A stretch of DNA of 64,000 nucleotides. Source: Anaerovibrio slackiae. Its GTDB lineage: Bacteria; Bacillota; Negativicutes; Selenomonadales; Selenomonadaceae. Under the pieces are notes generated by a model. It was not told the DNA's origin and searched no databases. It worked only from the letters and a program-made list of their open reading frames with translations. The position numbers and the translations under genes were made by a program. The stretch is taken from contig NZ_VUNR01000013.1 in NCBI RefSeq assembly GCF_009695585.1, positions 16,816 through 80,815 of the forward strand, written 5' to 3'. Below are positions 7,627-14,252 of the stretch, piece after piece. Each line of letters starts with the position of its first letter. The stretch's first letter is position 1.

Positions 7627-7821
7627 ATGGGCATAGTGAGAAAATACAGAAAGAGGCCCGTGGTGGTGGAGGCCTACCAGACCGAAGTGGAGATGATTAT
7701 CCCGACTTTGGAGGGAGACCATCATGCTTCGCCCGGTGATTACATTATCACGGGCGTACATGGCGAGCAGTATCCGTGCAAGCCGGATATTTTCGCAAAG
7801 ACTTATGAGCTGGTGGAGTGA
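7627..7821 (+). CDS. Small PGDYI-motif phage protein
   Basis: A 64-aa protein with [14 protein letters not shown] and [20 protein letters not shown], a motif shared by many small phage proteins of unknown function. AGAGGAGGTGAG precedes the ATG at 7627. It is unusual in lying on the plus strand inside a minus-strand operon. It diverges from the TIR-like gene with a 40-bp gap and overlaps the 3' end of the SLATT gene by 19 bp. Confidence 0.8.
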   Translation: MGIVRKYRKRPVVVEAYQTEVEMIIPTLEGDHHASPGDYIITGVHGEQYPCKPDIFAKTYELVE

Positions 7822-8267
7822 GCGTCATGCTTGCCGGATTCCTTAATGGTATTCCTCCAATTCAGGTTATCTGATGCAATGATTGCTTCTGTGTTACAAA
7901 CTAATATGTTTAGACGTACATCGTCCGTCTTATCAAAGTAAGTACCTGTTTTCGTCAAGAACAGGTACTTTTCTCTTTTCAGCTGTTCGCTGGTAGCGCG
8001 ATATTGAAGCCATAGCTCAAGGTGTGTTTCCAATGTGTTCTTGAAATATAACCAGGTGACAACTGCTCCTGAGGCCAGCATGAACATCCTGCCACAGAAT
8101 TGGTCGGATATGAAATAATTTATAATGGGGGCGGCAATAGTTATCGCTATGGCTGCTTGCTTGTAAAGCTTATACATCTGCTGATGTTTATTGCTTTTTT
8201 GGCTGAACCATTTTTGCTGTTCGTCCAATCTGGTTGTTATGTATTCCTCGTTATTTATGCAGACCAC
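7803..8267 (-). CDS. SLATT-domain (DUF4231-like) two-TM protein
   Basis: The product is about 154 aa. A charged N-terminal helix ([22 protein letters not shown]) leads to two hydrophobic segments ([15 protein letters not shown] and [15 protein letters not shown]). Then comes a helical tail with [19 protein letters not shown]. This is the SLATT layout: membrane effectors predicted to form pores in nucleotide-signalling conflict systems. The proposed GTG start at 8267 is 2 bp after the repressor stop, with AAGGA upstream, so translation is probably coupled to the repressor. The TIR-like gene follows downstream. Confidence 0.75.
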   Translation of the reverse strand: MVCINNEEYITTRLDEQQKWFSQKSNKHQQMYKLYKQAAIAITIAAPIINYFISDQFCGRMFMLASGAVVTWLYFKNTLETHLELWLQYRATSEQLKREKYLFLTKTGTYFDKTDDVRLNILVCNTEAIIASDNLNWRNTIKESGKHDAHSTSS

Positions 8268-8268
8268 C

Positions 8269-8700
8269 TCATTCCTTCCGGTACTTCTTCGGGGTGAATT
8301 TCTGCTTGGCAACTCTTTTGGCGAGGGTGACGGCCTGGGTGAGAGATGATTTTAGGAGTTCGAGGTCTTCGTCGTCGGTGATAATGGAGCCGCCGAGGGC
8401 AGCGGAGTTGTCCAGGCCGTCAAGTATCTTTTCGATTTCCTTGGCGATGTTCCGTTCATCGCGAGGGGTGAGGGGCGGGAGGTCTGGGTGAGTGTCATCA
8501 TTTGAGGAACTAACAATATCCGATACTTTAACATTTAATGCAGTTGCTAAATTAACAATATCTTCGTTCGTAATATTTGGTGTATACCCTCGCTCCCAAT
8601 TAGATATTACTTGTGGAGATTTATGTACTTTTTCAGCCAATTCTTTTTGTGTTAAACCTTGATATTTACGTAAAGATTTTATTCTATGTCCAATATTCAT
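8269..8700 (-). CDS. XRE-family phage repressor (CI-like)
   Basis: The product is 143 aa. A classical helix-turn-helix fills residues 1-60 (LRKYQGLTQKELAEKVHKSPQVISNWERG). An acidic linker and a basic C-terminal tail (KQKFTPKKYRKE) follow. There is no S24 peptidase domain, so induction probably relies on the ImmA/IrrE peptidase at 4180-4632. The ATG at 8700 has GAGGTGA 5 bases upstream. It heads the minus-strand lysogeny operon and faces the Cro-like gene across repeated operators. Confidence 0.88.
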   Translation of the reverse strand: MNIGHRIKSLRKYQGLTQKELAEKVHKSPQVISNWERGYTPNITNEDIVNLATALNVKVSDIVSSSNDDTHPDLPPLTPRDERNIAKEIEKILDGLDNSAALGGSIITDDEDLELLKSSLTQAVTLAKRVAKQKFTPKKYRKE

Positions 8701-8855
8701 AGTAATCACCTCAATATATATTATAACAAAAGTAACGTATTATGTTATAATAACTAACGAAAATTGAGATTTTTTTATAAAAAGACTTGACATTAACGCA
8801 ATCCGTTAGTATTATAATAATCGTAACGTATTTCGTTAAAGATGGAGGTGATAAA
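8701..8855. promoter_or_regulatory. Divergent lysogeny/lytic control region with repeated operators
   Basis: Three 15-bp palindromes of form TAACG-N5-CGTTA lie at 8733-8747 (one base off), 8794-8808 and 8824-8838. A fourth is at 9052-9066 within the 3' end of the Cro-like gene. The rightward promoter is TTGACA (8787-8792), 17 bp, TATTAT (8810-8815), with an operator inside its spacer. The leftward promoter has TATAAT at 8725-8720 and a weak -35, with an operator in its spacer. This is the arrangement of a CI/Cro switch. Confidence 0.8.
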
Positions 8856-9101
8856 ATGCCAGTGCATGAGAATATACGAATGATTAGAGAGGCTAAAGGC
8901 GTATCAAAAACTTTTGTAGCCAAAGGCCTTGGGATGAGTTTACAAGGTTATCGCTACATTGAGGATGGTAGCGTTAAGTTAGATGTGGAGCGAATGAAGG
9001 TTATTGCTCGTCTGCTCGGTGAGGATAGTGCAGTTTTTTTGAACGATAAACTAACGAAATCCGTTATAGATAAAATGAACACCGCAGTATTTGGAGCATA
9101 A
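8856..9101 (+). CDS. Cro-like XRE regulator
   Basis: The product is 81 aa: MPVHENIRMIREAKGVSKTFVAKGLGMSLQGYRYIE is an HTH_3 fold. GGAGGTG lies just upstream, and the in-frame start at 8787 would overlap the promoter. It is the first gene of the rightward early operon and probably binds the same TAACG-N5-CGTTA operators as the repressor. One of these lies inside its own last codons. Confidence 0.82.
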   Translation: MPVHENIRMIREAKGVSKTFVAKGLGMSLQGYRYIEDGSVKLDVERMKVIARLLGEDSAVFLNDKLTKSVIDKMNTAVFGA

Positions 9102-9123
9102 TTGATGGCAGGAAACAAAAAAA

Positions 9124-9172
9124 CCGAACCAGCAGAAAAGCCAGTTCGGGATAATTGTCCTAGCGGACAATT
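9124..9172 (+). promoter_or_regulatory. Two leader hairpins before the 9195 gene
   Basis: CCGAAC (9124-9129) can pair with GTTCGG (9144-9149). AATTGTCC-TAGC-GGACAATT (9153-9172) is a perfect 8-bp hairpin. No T run follows, so these are more likely an mRNA leader structure or protein-binding site than a terminator. Confidence 0.45.
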
Positions 9173-9194
9173 TCAGAGAAAGGATAGATTAACA

Positions 9195-9485
9195 ATGGAA
9201 AAATTGAATTTTGAGTACAGTGAATTTATTAAGTTGGTAGCTCGTGTGAGGGGGAAAGAAATAGACCAGTATGAGATTAGCAAACCTCATGCTGGTCGTG
9301 ACGGGAGATTGAATTTGAAAGCTGCAGCACTTCAAATCGTTGATGTGTTGGCAGCAAACAACGTAAATTTCAATCAAATTGGTATGGTTTTCGATGCTGC
9401 AAAATACTATGCAGGGGTGGTTACTCCGGTTGCTTCAACTTCACCAGAGTCTCAGCCGAATGAGAAACAGCCAGGGCTTCTTTGA
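9195..9485 (+). CDS. Hypothetical early protein, 96 aa
   Basis: It begins MEKLNFEYSEFIKLVARVRGKEID, with a central helical region and a Pro/Ser/Gln-rich tail. No domain is recognised, although its place after cro suggests a regulator. The ATG at 9195 is chosen because AAAGGA precedes it and the longer reading from 9102 runs through two hairpins. The stop codon directly abuts the first CRISPR-type repeat. Confidence 0.6.
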   Translation: MEKLNFEYSEFIKLVARVRGKEIDQYEISKPHAGRDGRLNLKAAALQIVDVLAANNVNFNQIGMVFDAAKYYAGVVTPVASTSPESQPNEKQPGLL

Positions 9486-9671
9486 GTTTCCGTCCCCTTC
9501 CGGGGATTTTGGTTTTTAACGATGGTTTGAAAGTAAAGGATTCCGAATACCAGGAGGCAATGTTTCCGTCCCCTTCCGGGGGTTTAGGTTTTTAACTACG
9601 CTGCTGTACGCTACTGATACTAAGCGCATGACGGAGTTTCCGTCCCCATATGGGAACAAGAAAATTTTATC
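9486..9671 (+). CRISPR. Mini-CRISPR array: 2 repeats, 1 degenerate end repeat, 2 spacers, no cas genes
   Basis: Repeat 1 (9486-9520) and repeat 2 (9562-9596) are 35 nt and differ at only two positions. Both start GTTTCCGTCCCC, carry the CCCC-TTCC-GGGG stem and end GGTTTTTAAC. A third copy (9636-9671) keeps the first 12 bases and then degenerates, as terminal repeats do. Spacer 1 is 9521-9561 (41 nt) and spacer 2 is 9597-9635 (39 nt). Spacer 1 matches 11368-11408 at 35/41 positions. Spacer 2 matches 15252-15290 at 34/39. Both targets are early genes of this same prophage. There is no cas gene or obvious leader here. Expression could come from the early operon. Confidence 0.82.
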
Positions 9672-9718
9672 ATTGATAGATAACACTGTCAATGATATTG
9701 AACACTCAAGGAGGAAAT

Positions 9719-9967
9719 ATGAAGTTCATGGATGTCTTGCGGCAAGCCCGCTACAGAAAGAAAATATCCCTTCGCCAGCTGGCAAAACTTTCGGGCATAT
9801 CAGTGGGTTCCATCTCACTGTATGAGCTTGGAAAGATAGAGCCGACATTGAGGGCCGCAAACCAGCTGTGCAAGGTGCTGGGAACCAGCATTACAGTCGG
9901 CGAAGGGACAGATTATACGCCGGTGAGAGAGTTTAAGAAGGGAGGCAGGAAAGATGCCAGTGCTTAA
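9719..9967 (+). CDS. XRE-family DNA-binding protein
   Basis: The product is 82 aa with a clear helix-turn-helix (SLRQLAKLSGISVGSISLYELGKIEPT). CAAGGAGG precedes the ATG. The 47 bp between the array and this start include an AT-rich stretch. It overlaps the next gene by 14 bp and is probably an early regulator. Confidence 0.8.
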   Translation: MKFMDVLRQARYRKKISLRQLAKLSGISVGSISLYELGKIEPTLRAANQLCKVLGTSITVGEGTDYTPVREFKKGGRKDASA

Positions 9968-10139
9968 ACCAAAGAAGCTATATTACGGGGCGGAGGATGT
10001 GGCAAGCATCCTCGACTACTCCAAGCAGCACGCCTATCGCGTGATTAAGAAACTGAACGCGGAGCTGGAGGCGGATGGCAAATTCATAAGGCCGGGCAAA
10101 GTGCCAATCGTGTACTTTAAGCAGAGGTTTGGTTTCTAA
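9954..10139 (+). CDS. Small winged-HTH protein, excisionase-like
   Basis: The product is 61 aa: YYGAEDVASILDYSKQHAYRVIKKLN fits a helix-turn-helix of the excisionase/MerR-like type, followed by a wing-like VPIVYFKQRF. It could be the recombination directionality factor for the integrase, although it is far from int. It overlaps the XRE gene before it. Confidence 0.65.
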   Translation: MPVLKPKKLYYGAEDVASILDYSKQHAYRVIKKLNAELEADGKFIRPGKVPIVYFKQRFGF

Positions 10140-10155
10140 GAAAGGAGAATGTCTT

Positions 10156-10494
10156 ATGACGAGGACACAGAGAGTACAGTTTGAGGCGGAGTTGAAAGCA
10201 GCCGCTAAGAGGCCGGCACTGGCACTTTACCTGCTTGACTATGATATGCCGGAGAAGAACCGGGAGAAAGTCCAGGCAATATATGAGGATAGCCGGGATG
10301 AGCTGATTAGCTTGGTTGGGGTAATGAACCCTTTCCATGCTGAGTGGCGTGAGGATTTCGGCGATGAGCTGGGTGAGAACTTTACTGAAGACGATTTATA
10401 TGAGGCTGTTGCTGATGGATACATCAGCGATGCCGTGGATGAGTGCAATTATGAGTGTGCAGAGGAGGCGTTAAGATGTCAGTTAAGCGCGTGA
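10156..10494 (+). CDS. Hypothetical acidic phage protein, 112 aa
   Basis: It begins MTRTQRVQFEAELKAAAKRP, is largely helical and acidic, and ends with several Cys (DECNYECAEEALRCQ). AAAGGAG lies upstream. No family is recognised. It overlaps the LysM-domain gene by 19 bp. Confidence 0.6.
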   Translation: MTRTQRVQFEAELKAAAKRPALALYLLDYDMPEKNREKVQAIYEDSRDELISLVGVMNPFHAEWREDFGDELGENFTEDDLYEAVADGYISDAVDECNYECAEEALRCQLSA

Positions 10495-10790
10495 GGCGGG
10501 TTCGCTGGGGCAGGGTGGCAGCCGCTATTATCGGCGGTGCATTGGCTGTAACCCTGCTGACTGGTTTCTATGACGGAGACCAAAAGCTGGTGCAGACGGT
10601 CTATACCGTCCGGGAGGGTGATACCCTCCGGGAAATCAGCGAGCGGTTCCTGCCGCTGAACACAGGAGGCCGCCGGTACATCCTAGAGTTCGAGGAGGGT
10701 ATAGTACAGCTCAATCCGGAACTTTGGGAGAACCGTGGGGACATCAGGCCGGGACAGCAGATAAAGATTAACTATTGGGTAAAGGAGTGA
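10476..10790 (+). CDS. Membrane-anchored LysM-domain protein
   Basis: The product is 104 aa. A short basic N-terminus and one TM segment (VAAAIIGGALAVTLLTGFY) are followed by a LysM module (YTVREGDTLREISERFLP...IRPGQQIKI). LysM binds peptidoglycan, so the domain probably faces the wall. AGAGGAGG precedes the ATG. The role is unknown. Such proteins are common in early operons of Bacillota phages and may protect the envelope. Confidence 0.75.
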   Translation: MSVKRVRRVRWGRVAAAIIGGALAVTLLTGFYDGDQKLVQTVYTVREGDTLREISERFLPLNTGGRRYILEFEEGIVQLNPELWENRGDIRPGQQIKINYWVKE

Positions 10791-10796
10791 GCAGCC

Positions 10797-10865
10797 ATGA
10801 TTTCTGAGTATGGCTGGGGCTGGATCGGCATCATTATCATGATAGCCATAGGAGTTTTCCTGTGA
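10797..10865 (+). CDS. 22-aa single-TM microprotein
   Basis: The ORF encodes MISEYGWGWIGIIIMIAIGV then FL, almost entirely one TM helix. AAAGGAG sits 10 bases upstream and the gap from the LysM gene stop is 6 bp. It may be a small membrane regulator or partner of the LysM protein. It is too short to assign by motif. Confidence 0.45.
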   Translation: MISEYGWGWIGIIIMIAIGVFL

Positions 10866-10870
10866 TGGGC

Positions 10871-10942
10871 ATTTCAACTGTTTCCCAGATGGAAATAGTT
10901 GAAATAAAAAAGAAGCCAGGCTCCTGCAAAAAACCTGGCTTC
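10871..10942 (+). terminator. Two strong hairpins, probable terminator or structured spacer
   Basis: ATTTCAACTGTTTCC (10871-10885) pairs over 15 bp, with one G-T pair, with 10891-10905. GAAGCCAGG (10912-10920) pairs perfectly with CCTGGCTTC (10934-10942). The T runs are weak, so a processing site or partial attenuation before the recombination genes is also possible. Confidence 0.5.
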
Positions 10943-11025
10943 CGGCCCGTCATCAACGACGCGACAATATGAACAACACCCTCATGATACTGCATCAGAG
11001 GGAAAAAGTCAAGGAGGAAGGACTT

Positions 11026-12921
11026 ATGAAGATAAGGGAAATGAAGCTAAACAATTTCCGAGGCATTAAAGAGCTGACGGTAAACTTTGATGGCAAGAAC
11101 GCTGCCATCTTCGGCGCAAACGGCACCGGCAAGACTACTGTTGCAAATGCTTTCTGCTGGCTGCTTACCGGCAAGAGCGTCACCGGCGAGAAGAATTTCT
11201 CACCAAAGACTGTGGGCATGAAAAAGGCGGAACATTCCGCTGAGGCCGTGTTCGTGTCTGACGATGGTGCTAACACCATTTCCTTGAAGAAGGTATTCAA
11301 GGAAAAGTGGAAGAAGCCACGGGGGCAGGAGGCTGTCCTTGCTGGCCACGAAACAATCCTTTATGTGAATGACATAAAAGTCAAGGATTCCGAATACCAG
11401 GAGGCAATCGAGAGATTACTCCCTGGCATAGGCAACATCGAGGCACTGACTATTGCAGGGCACTTTACTGAGGGACTCAGCGTCAAGGAACGGCGCAGCA
11501 TATTGTTCCAGCTGTTTAACGGCAGCATTGAGAACCTGATTGACCTGCCGGAGTTCATGGAGCTGAAAGTAAGCCTTGAAGGACGTTCCGTTGAGGACTT
11601 CCGGAAGTTCTCCGAGGCCGGCCGAAAGCAGGCTCAAGCATGGCTTGATGAAGCCCCGGCATCCATCTCCCTGCTGGAAAGTACCAAGGAAAATATCATT
11701 GAGGGTAATATCGAGGCAGTGCAGGAAGAATTGCACAGCAAGGAAGACCAGCTGCATAAGCTGATTGCAGCAGCTGGCAGCTCCGACAAGGAAACCGAAA
11801 AAGCAAGGCTGAAAAGGGAGCTGGATGATGCTGAATACCAGTATTCGGTAAAGCAGCGGGAAATGGAAGAAGCCTGGAGCACACAGTTAAGGGCAGAAAA
11901 GCTGGCTCTGTCTGTCATATCTGATGAACAGGTTGAGAAAATCCGCAAGATAAAGTCGCTTGAAAAGCAGGTAGCGGAGCAGATGGAGGAGCAGGAGAAG
12001 CTCCGGAAAGCGTTCCGGGATGTGGCAGGCAAGAAATGGGACGAGGCACAGGCCGTTTGCCCGACCTGCCACCGGCCATTGCCTGCTGATGAAGCACAGC
12101 AGATGCGGGCAGAGTTCGAGGAAAACAGTGCATCCATCAAGGCAGACATAGTCAAGAAGGGAAAGCAGCTGACTGAAATCATCAAGCAGCTGGAGGCAGA
12201 AAAGGTCGAGGCTAAGAAAGAAGTCGAAGACCTGGAGAAAAGTATTGCATCCCAACACGAGGCTATACACAAGTTACGGGCAAAGGAGCCTAGCAAAATT
12301 CCATATAATCAGACCGTAGAATATGCGGCTAAATTCAAAGAGTACAAAGCAAAGCTGGCAAGCCTTGAGGGAGACGGCGAAAACTCACAGCCGGAGGATA
12401 ACCGGGAGAAAATTGAGGCACTCAAGCAGGAGATAGAGAAACACCAGGATTATCTGGCTAAGCTCAAGGGCAACGCCAATATTGAACTCAAGATTGCTGA
12501 AATCAAGAAGGAAAAGAAGGTCATGCTGAAAAGACTGGAAGGCTTCGAGAAAGCTGTATACATGGCAGATAATTTCATGGATAAGCGTGCCAAGATGGCT
12601 GAGGAGGAAATCAACAGCCATTTCTCCTACATCAAGTTCAAGCTGTTTGAGCAGCAGGTGAACGGCGGCATGAAGGAGGTATGCGAGCCTCTTATCCCTA
12701 ATGCGGATGGGCAGATGGTTGACTACAAGTCAGCCAACACGGCAGCACAGATAAATGCCAACCTGGAAATCATGGAGGCCTTGGCAAAGGCTTATGGCGT
12801 ATCGGTGCCAATCTTCATTGATGGTGCCGAGAGAGTTTCCAAAATCCGCAAGATGGATTGCCAGACAATTGCCTTGGTGGTATCCGCTAAGGATGATGTT
12901 TTAAGGGTAGTGCAGGAATAA
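11026..12921 (+). CDS. Rad50/SbcC-like AAA ATPase
   Basis: The product is 631 aa. Walker A (FGANGTGKTT) is at about residues 29-38. A long coiled coil (about 200-540) is interrupted near 345 by CPTC, a half zinc hook as in Rad50. The C-terminal part has a Walker B-like segment (VPIFIDGAERV). Proteins of this kind pair with phage single-strand annealing recombinases, and here recT follows after 15 bp. Its role is probably DNA end processing during recombination-dependent replication. CAAGGAGG precedes the ATG at 11026. An upstream in-frame ATG at 10969 is unlikely. Confidence 0.82.
   Translation: MKIREMKLNNFRGIKELTVNFDGKNAAIFGANGTGKTTVANAFCWLLTGKSVTGEKNFSPKTVGMKKAEHSAEAVFVSDDGANTISLKKVFKEKWKKPRGQEAVLAGHETILYVNDIKVKDSEYQEAIERLLPGIGNIEALTIAGHFTEGLSVKERRSILFQLFNGSIENLIDLPEFMELKVSLEGRSVEDFRKFSEAGRKQAQAWLDEAPASISLLESTKENIIEGNIEAVQEELHSKEDQLHKLIAAAGSSDKETEKARLKRELDDAEYQYSVKQREMEEAWSTQLRAEKLALSVISDEQVEKIRKIKSLEKQVAEQMEEQEKLRKAFRDVAGKKWDEAQAVCPTCHRPLPADEAQQMRAEFEENSASIKADIVKKGKQLTEIIKQLEAEKVEAKKEVEDLEKSIASQHEAIHKLRAKEPSKIPYNQTVEYAAKFKEYKAKLASLEGDGENSQPEDNREKIEALKQEIEKHQDYLAKLKGNANIELKIAEIKKEKKVMLKRLEGFEKAVYMADNFMDKRAKMAEEEINSHFSYIKFKLFEQQVNGGMKEVCEPLIPNADGQMVDYKSANTAAQINANLEIMEALAKAYGVSVPIFIDGAERVSKIRKMDCQTIALVVSAKDDVLRVVQE
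11368..11408 (+). other. Protospacer-like match to CRISPR spacer 1
   Basis: This 41-nt segment of the ATPase gene matches spacer 1 (9521-9561) at 35 positions. All six mismatches fall in the first 15 bases and the last 26 bases are identical. It lies in the same orientation as the array. Confidence 0.8.
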
Positions 12922-12936
12922 CAAGGAGGAATTTAT

Positions 12937-13273
12937 ATGTACCCAGCAAGCAACAAGAACAATGCCGTAGCACCGCAGCAGCCGCAGACGGCAACGCTGC
13001 GTGTAAACTTCGAGAAGGCCGTGAACAATGACCTGGTGAAAGCCAAGTTCCGGGAGGTACTTGGGAAAAATGCAGATGCCTTTGTAGGCAGCCTGCTTTC
13101 TCTGGTGAAGAATAATGAGCTGCTTTTGAAGGCGGCTCCCAATACAGTCATCGCCGCCGCCATGCAGGCCGCTACATTGAAGCTGCCGATTAACCAGAAC
13201 CTGGGGCTTGCCTACATCGTGCCTTACTGGAACAGCAAGGCAAAGGAGAATCAGGCGCAGTTCCAGATGGGCT
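12937..13273 (+). CDS. recT: RecT recombinase, exon 1
   Basis: This is the N-terminal 112 codons of a RecT-family single-strand annealing protein (AAPNTVIAAAMQAATLKLPINQ, LGLAYIVPYW, QAQFQMG). Read without splicing it stops at 13275. Joining base 13273 to 14253 gives QMGYKGFIQLAERTGQYK, the canonical RecT continuation. The spliced protein is 319 aa, the normal size. AAGGAGG precedes the ATG. The partner is the ATPase gene upstream. Confidence 0.88.
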
Positions 13274-14252
13274 AAACCTATATTATGGCCCGCATGTCAG
13301 GAATGATATGACAAATAAATCTTGTGAACCCTATTACTCAGGGGTGTCTCCGGAAGGAGGCTAACGTGGAAGCCCTCCCAAAAGAAAAGGGTAATCACGT
13401 GCTAAGACCAACGCCTTTATTATAAAATACGGAAAGGAGGTTGATAGAATGACAGGTATATACATGATAAAGAATATGATTAATGGAAAACGCTATATTG
13501 GAAAATCGAAGAATATCAAGAGAAGATGGTATGAGCATAAAAGTTCTTCATCAATGCAGTATTCGGATTTAAAACATGATATTAAGAAATTTGGAATAGA
13601 TAAATTTAAGCTAGAAATTCTTGAGGAATGTCCTGAAGATAGGCTTGATGAACGTGAGAAATTTTATATATCAATGTTAAAACCGGAGTACAATATAGCA
13701 CTTGGCGGACAAGGATCAACAGGTCATAAAGTTAGCCAAGAAACACGGAAATTACTAAGCCAAAAGGCTAAGAAACAGTGGGATGATTTACCTGAGTACG
13801 AAAAGCAAATTAGGATAAAAAATAATCTCAAGCGGCCTGCATTAGGACATGCAGTTAGCCAGGCTACGAGAGAAAAACTCCGAAAAGCAAATCTTGGAAA
13901 AAAGCAATCTCAAGATACAATAGAAAAGCGCAGCAGGATTATGAAGACGTCTATGCTTGGAAACACAAATGGCAATAAGCAAGTTGTAAGGCTAGATGAT
14001 GGTGCTATTTTTGATAGCATTAAGCAAGCTGCTAAAGAAACAGGAATACATCCTTCAGGTATTACAAGTGCAATAAAAGGCCGTCAGCGGACAGCAGGCG
14101 GTTACCAATGGGCGTTGGTAAAGTGTAGAGACTAACCGTGATGAATGTAGCGGTGTAGGGGAGAAGATGAGTTACTCCTCCAAGTGCAAGACACCCAGAA
14201 CGGGTGATGATATAGTCCACTCCGATAAGATGGCAAATTATCGGTATAAAGG
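13274..14252 (+). ncRNA. Group I self-splicing intron in recT
   Basis: The 979-nt insert has the required pairings. In P1, exon GGGCT (13269-13273) pairs with the internal guide GGCCC (13287-13291), with a U-G pair at the splice site. In P10, exon-2 ATAA pairs with TTAT (13283-13286) directly next to the guide. In P7, GACTA (14130-14134) pairs with TAGTC in GATATAGTCC (14209-14218). The last base is G (14252). It carries a GIY-YIG endonuclease ORF. Removing it restores recT exactly. Confidence 0.85.
13449..14135 (+). CDS. Intron-encoded GIY-YIG homing endonuclease
   Basis: The product is 228 aa. The catalytic domain is N-terminal (GIYMIKNMINGKRYIGKSKNIKRRWYEH). It is followed by NUMOD3-like repeats (GHKVSQETRKLLS, GHAVSQATREKLR) and a C-terminal HTH-like NUMOD segment (DSIKQAAKETGIHPSGITSAIKG). 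It would cut intronless recT alleles to spread the intron. GGAAAGGAGG precedes the ATG. Its stop codon overlaps the P7 strand of the intron. Its base composition is more AT-rich than recT, which fits separate ancestry. Confidence 0.92.
   Translation: MTGIYMIKNMINGKRYIGKSKNIKRRWYEHKSSSSMQYSDLKHDIKKFGIDKFKLEILEECPEDRLDEREKFYISMLKPEYNIALGGQGSTGHKVSQETRKLLSQKAKKQWDDLPEYEKQIRIKNNLKRPALGHAVSQATREKLRKANLGKKQSQDTIEKRSRIMKTSMLGNTNGNKQVVRLDDGAIFDSIKQAAKETGIHPSGITSAIKGRQRTAGGYQWALVKCRD

Noticed and set aside
9102..9194. N-terminal extension of the 9195 gene from TTG 9102
   Set aside because: The extension passes through two hairpins and lacks protein-like composition. AAAGGA supports the start at 9195.
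13449..14135. Treating the GIY-YIG gene as a free-standing insertion that destroyed recT
   Set aside because: P1, P10, P7 and the terminal G give exact splice sites that restore RecT, so an intron explains the data better than gene disruption.
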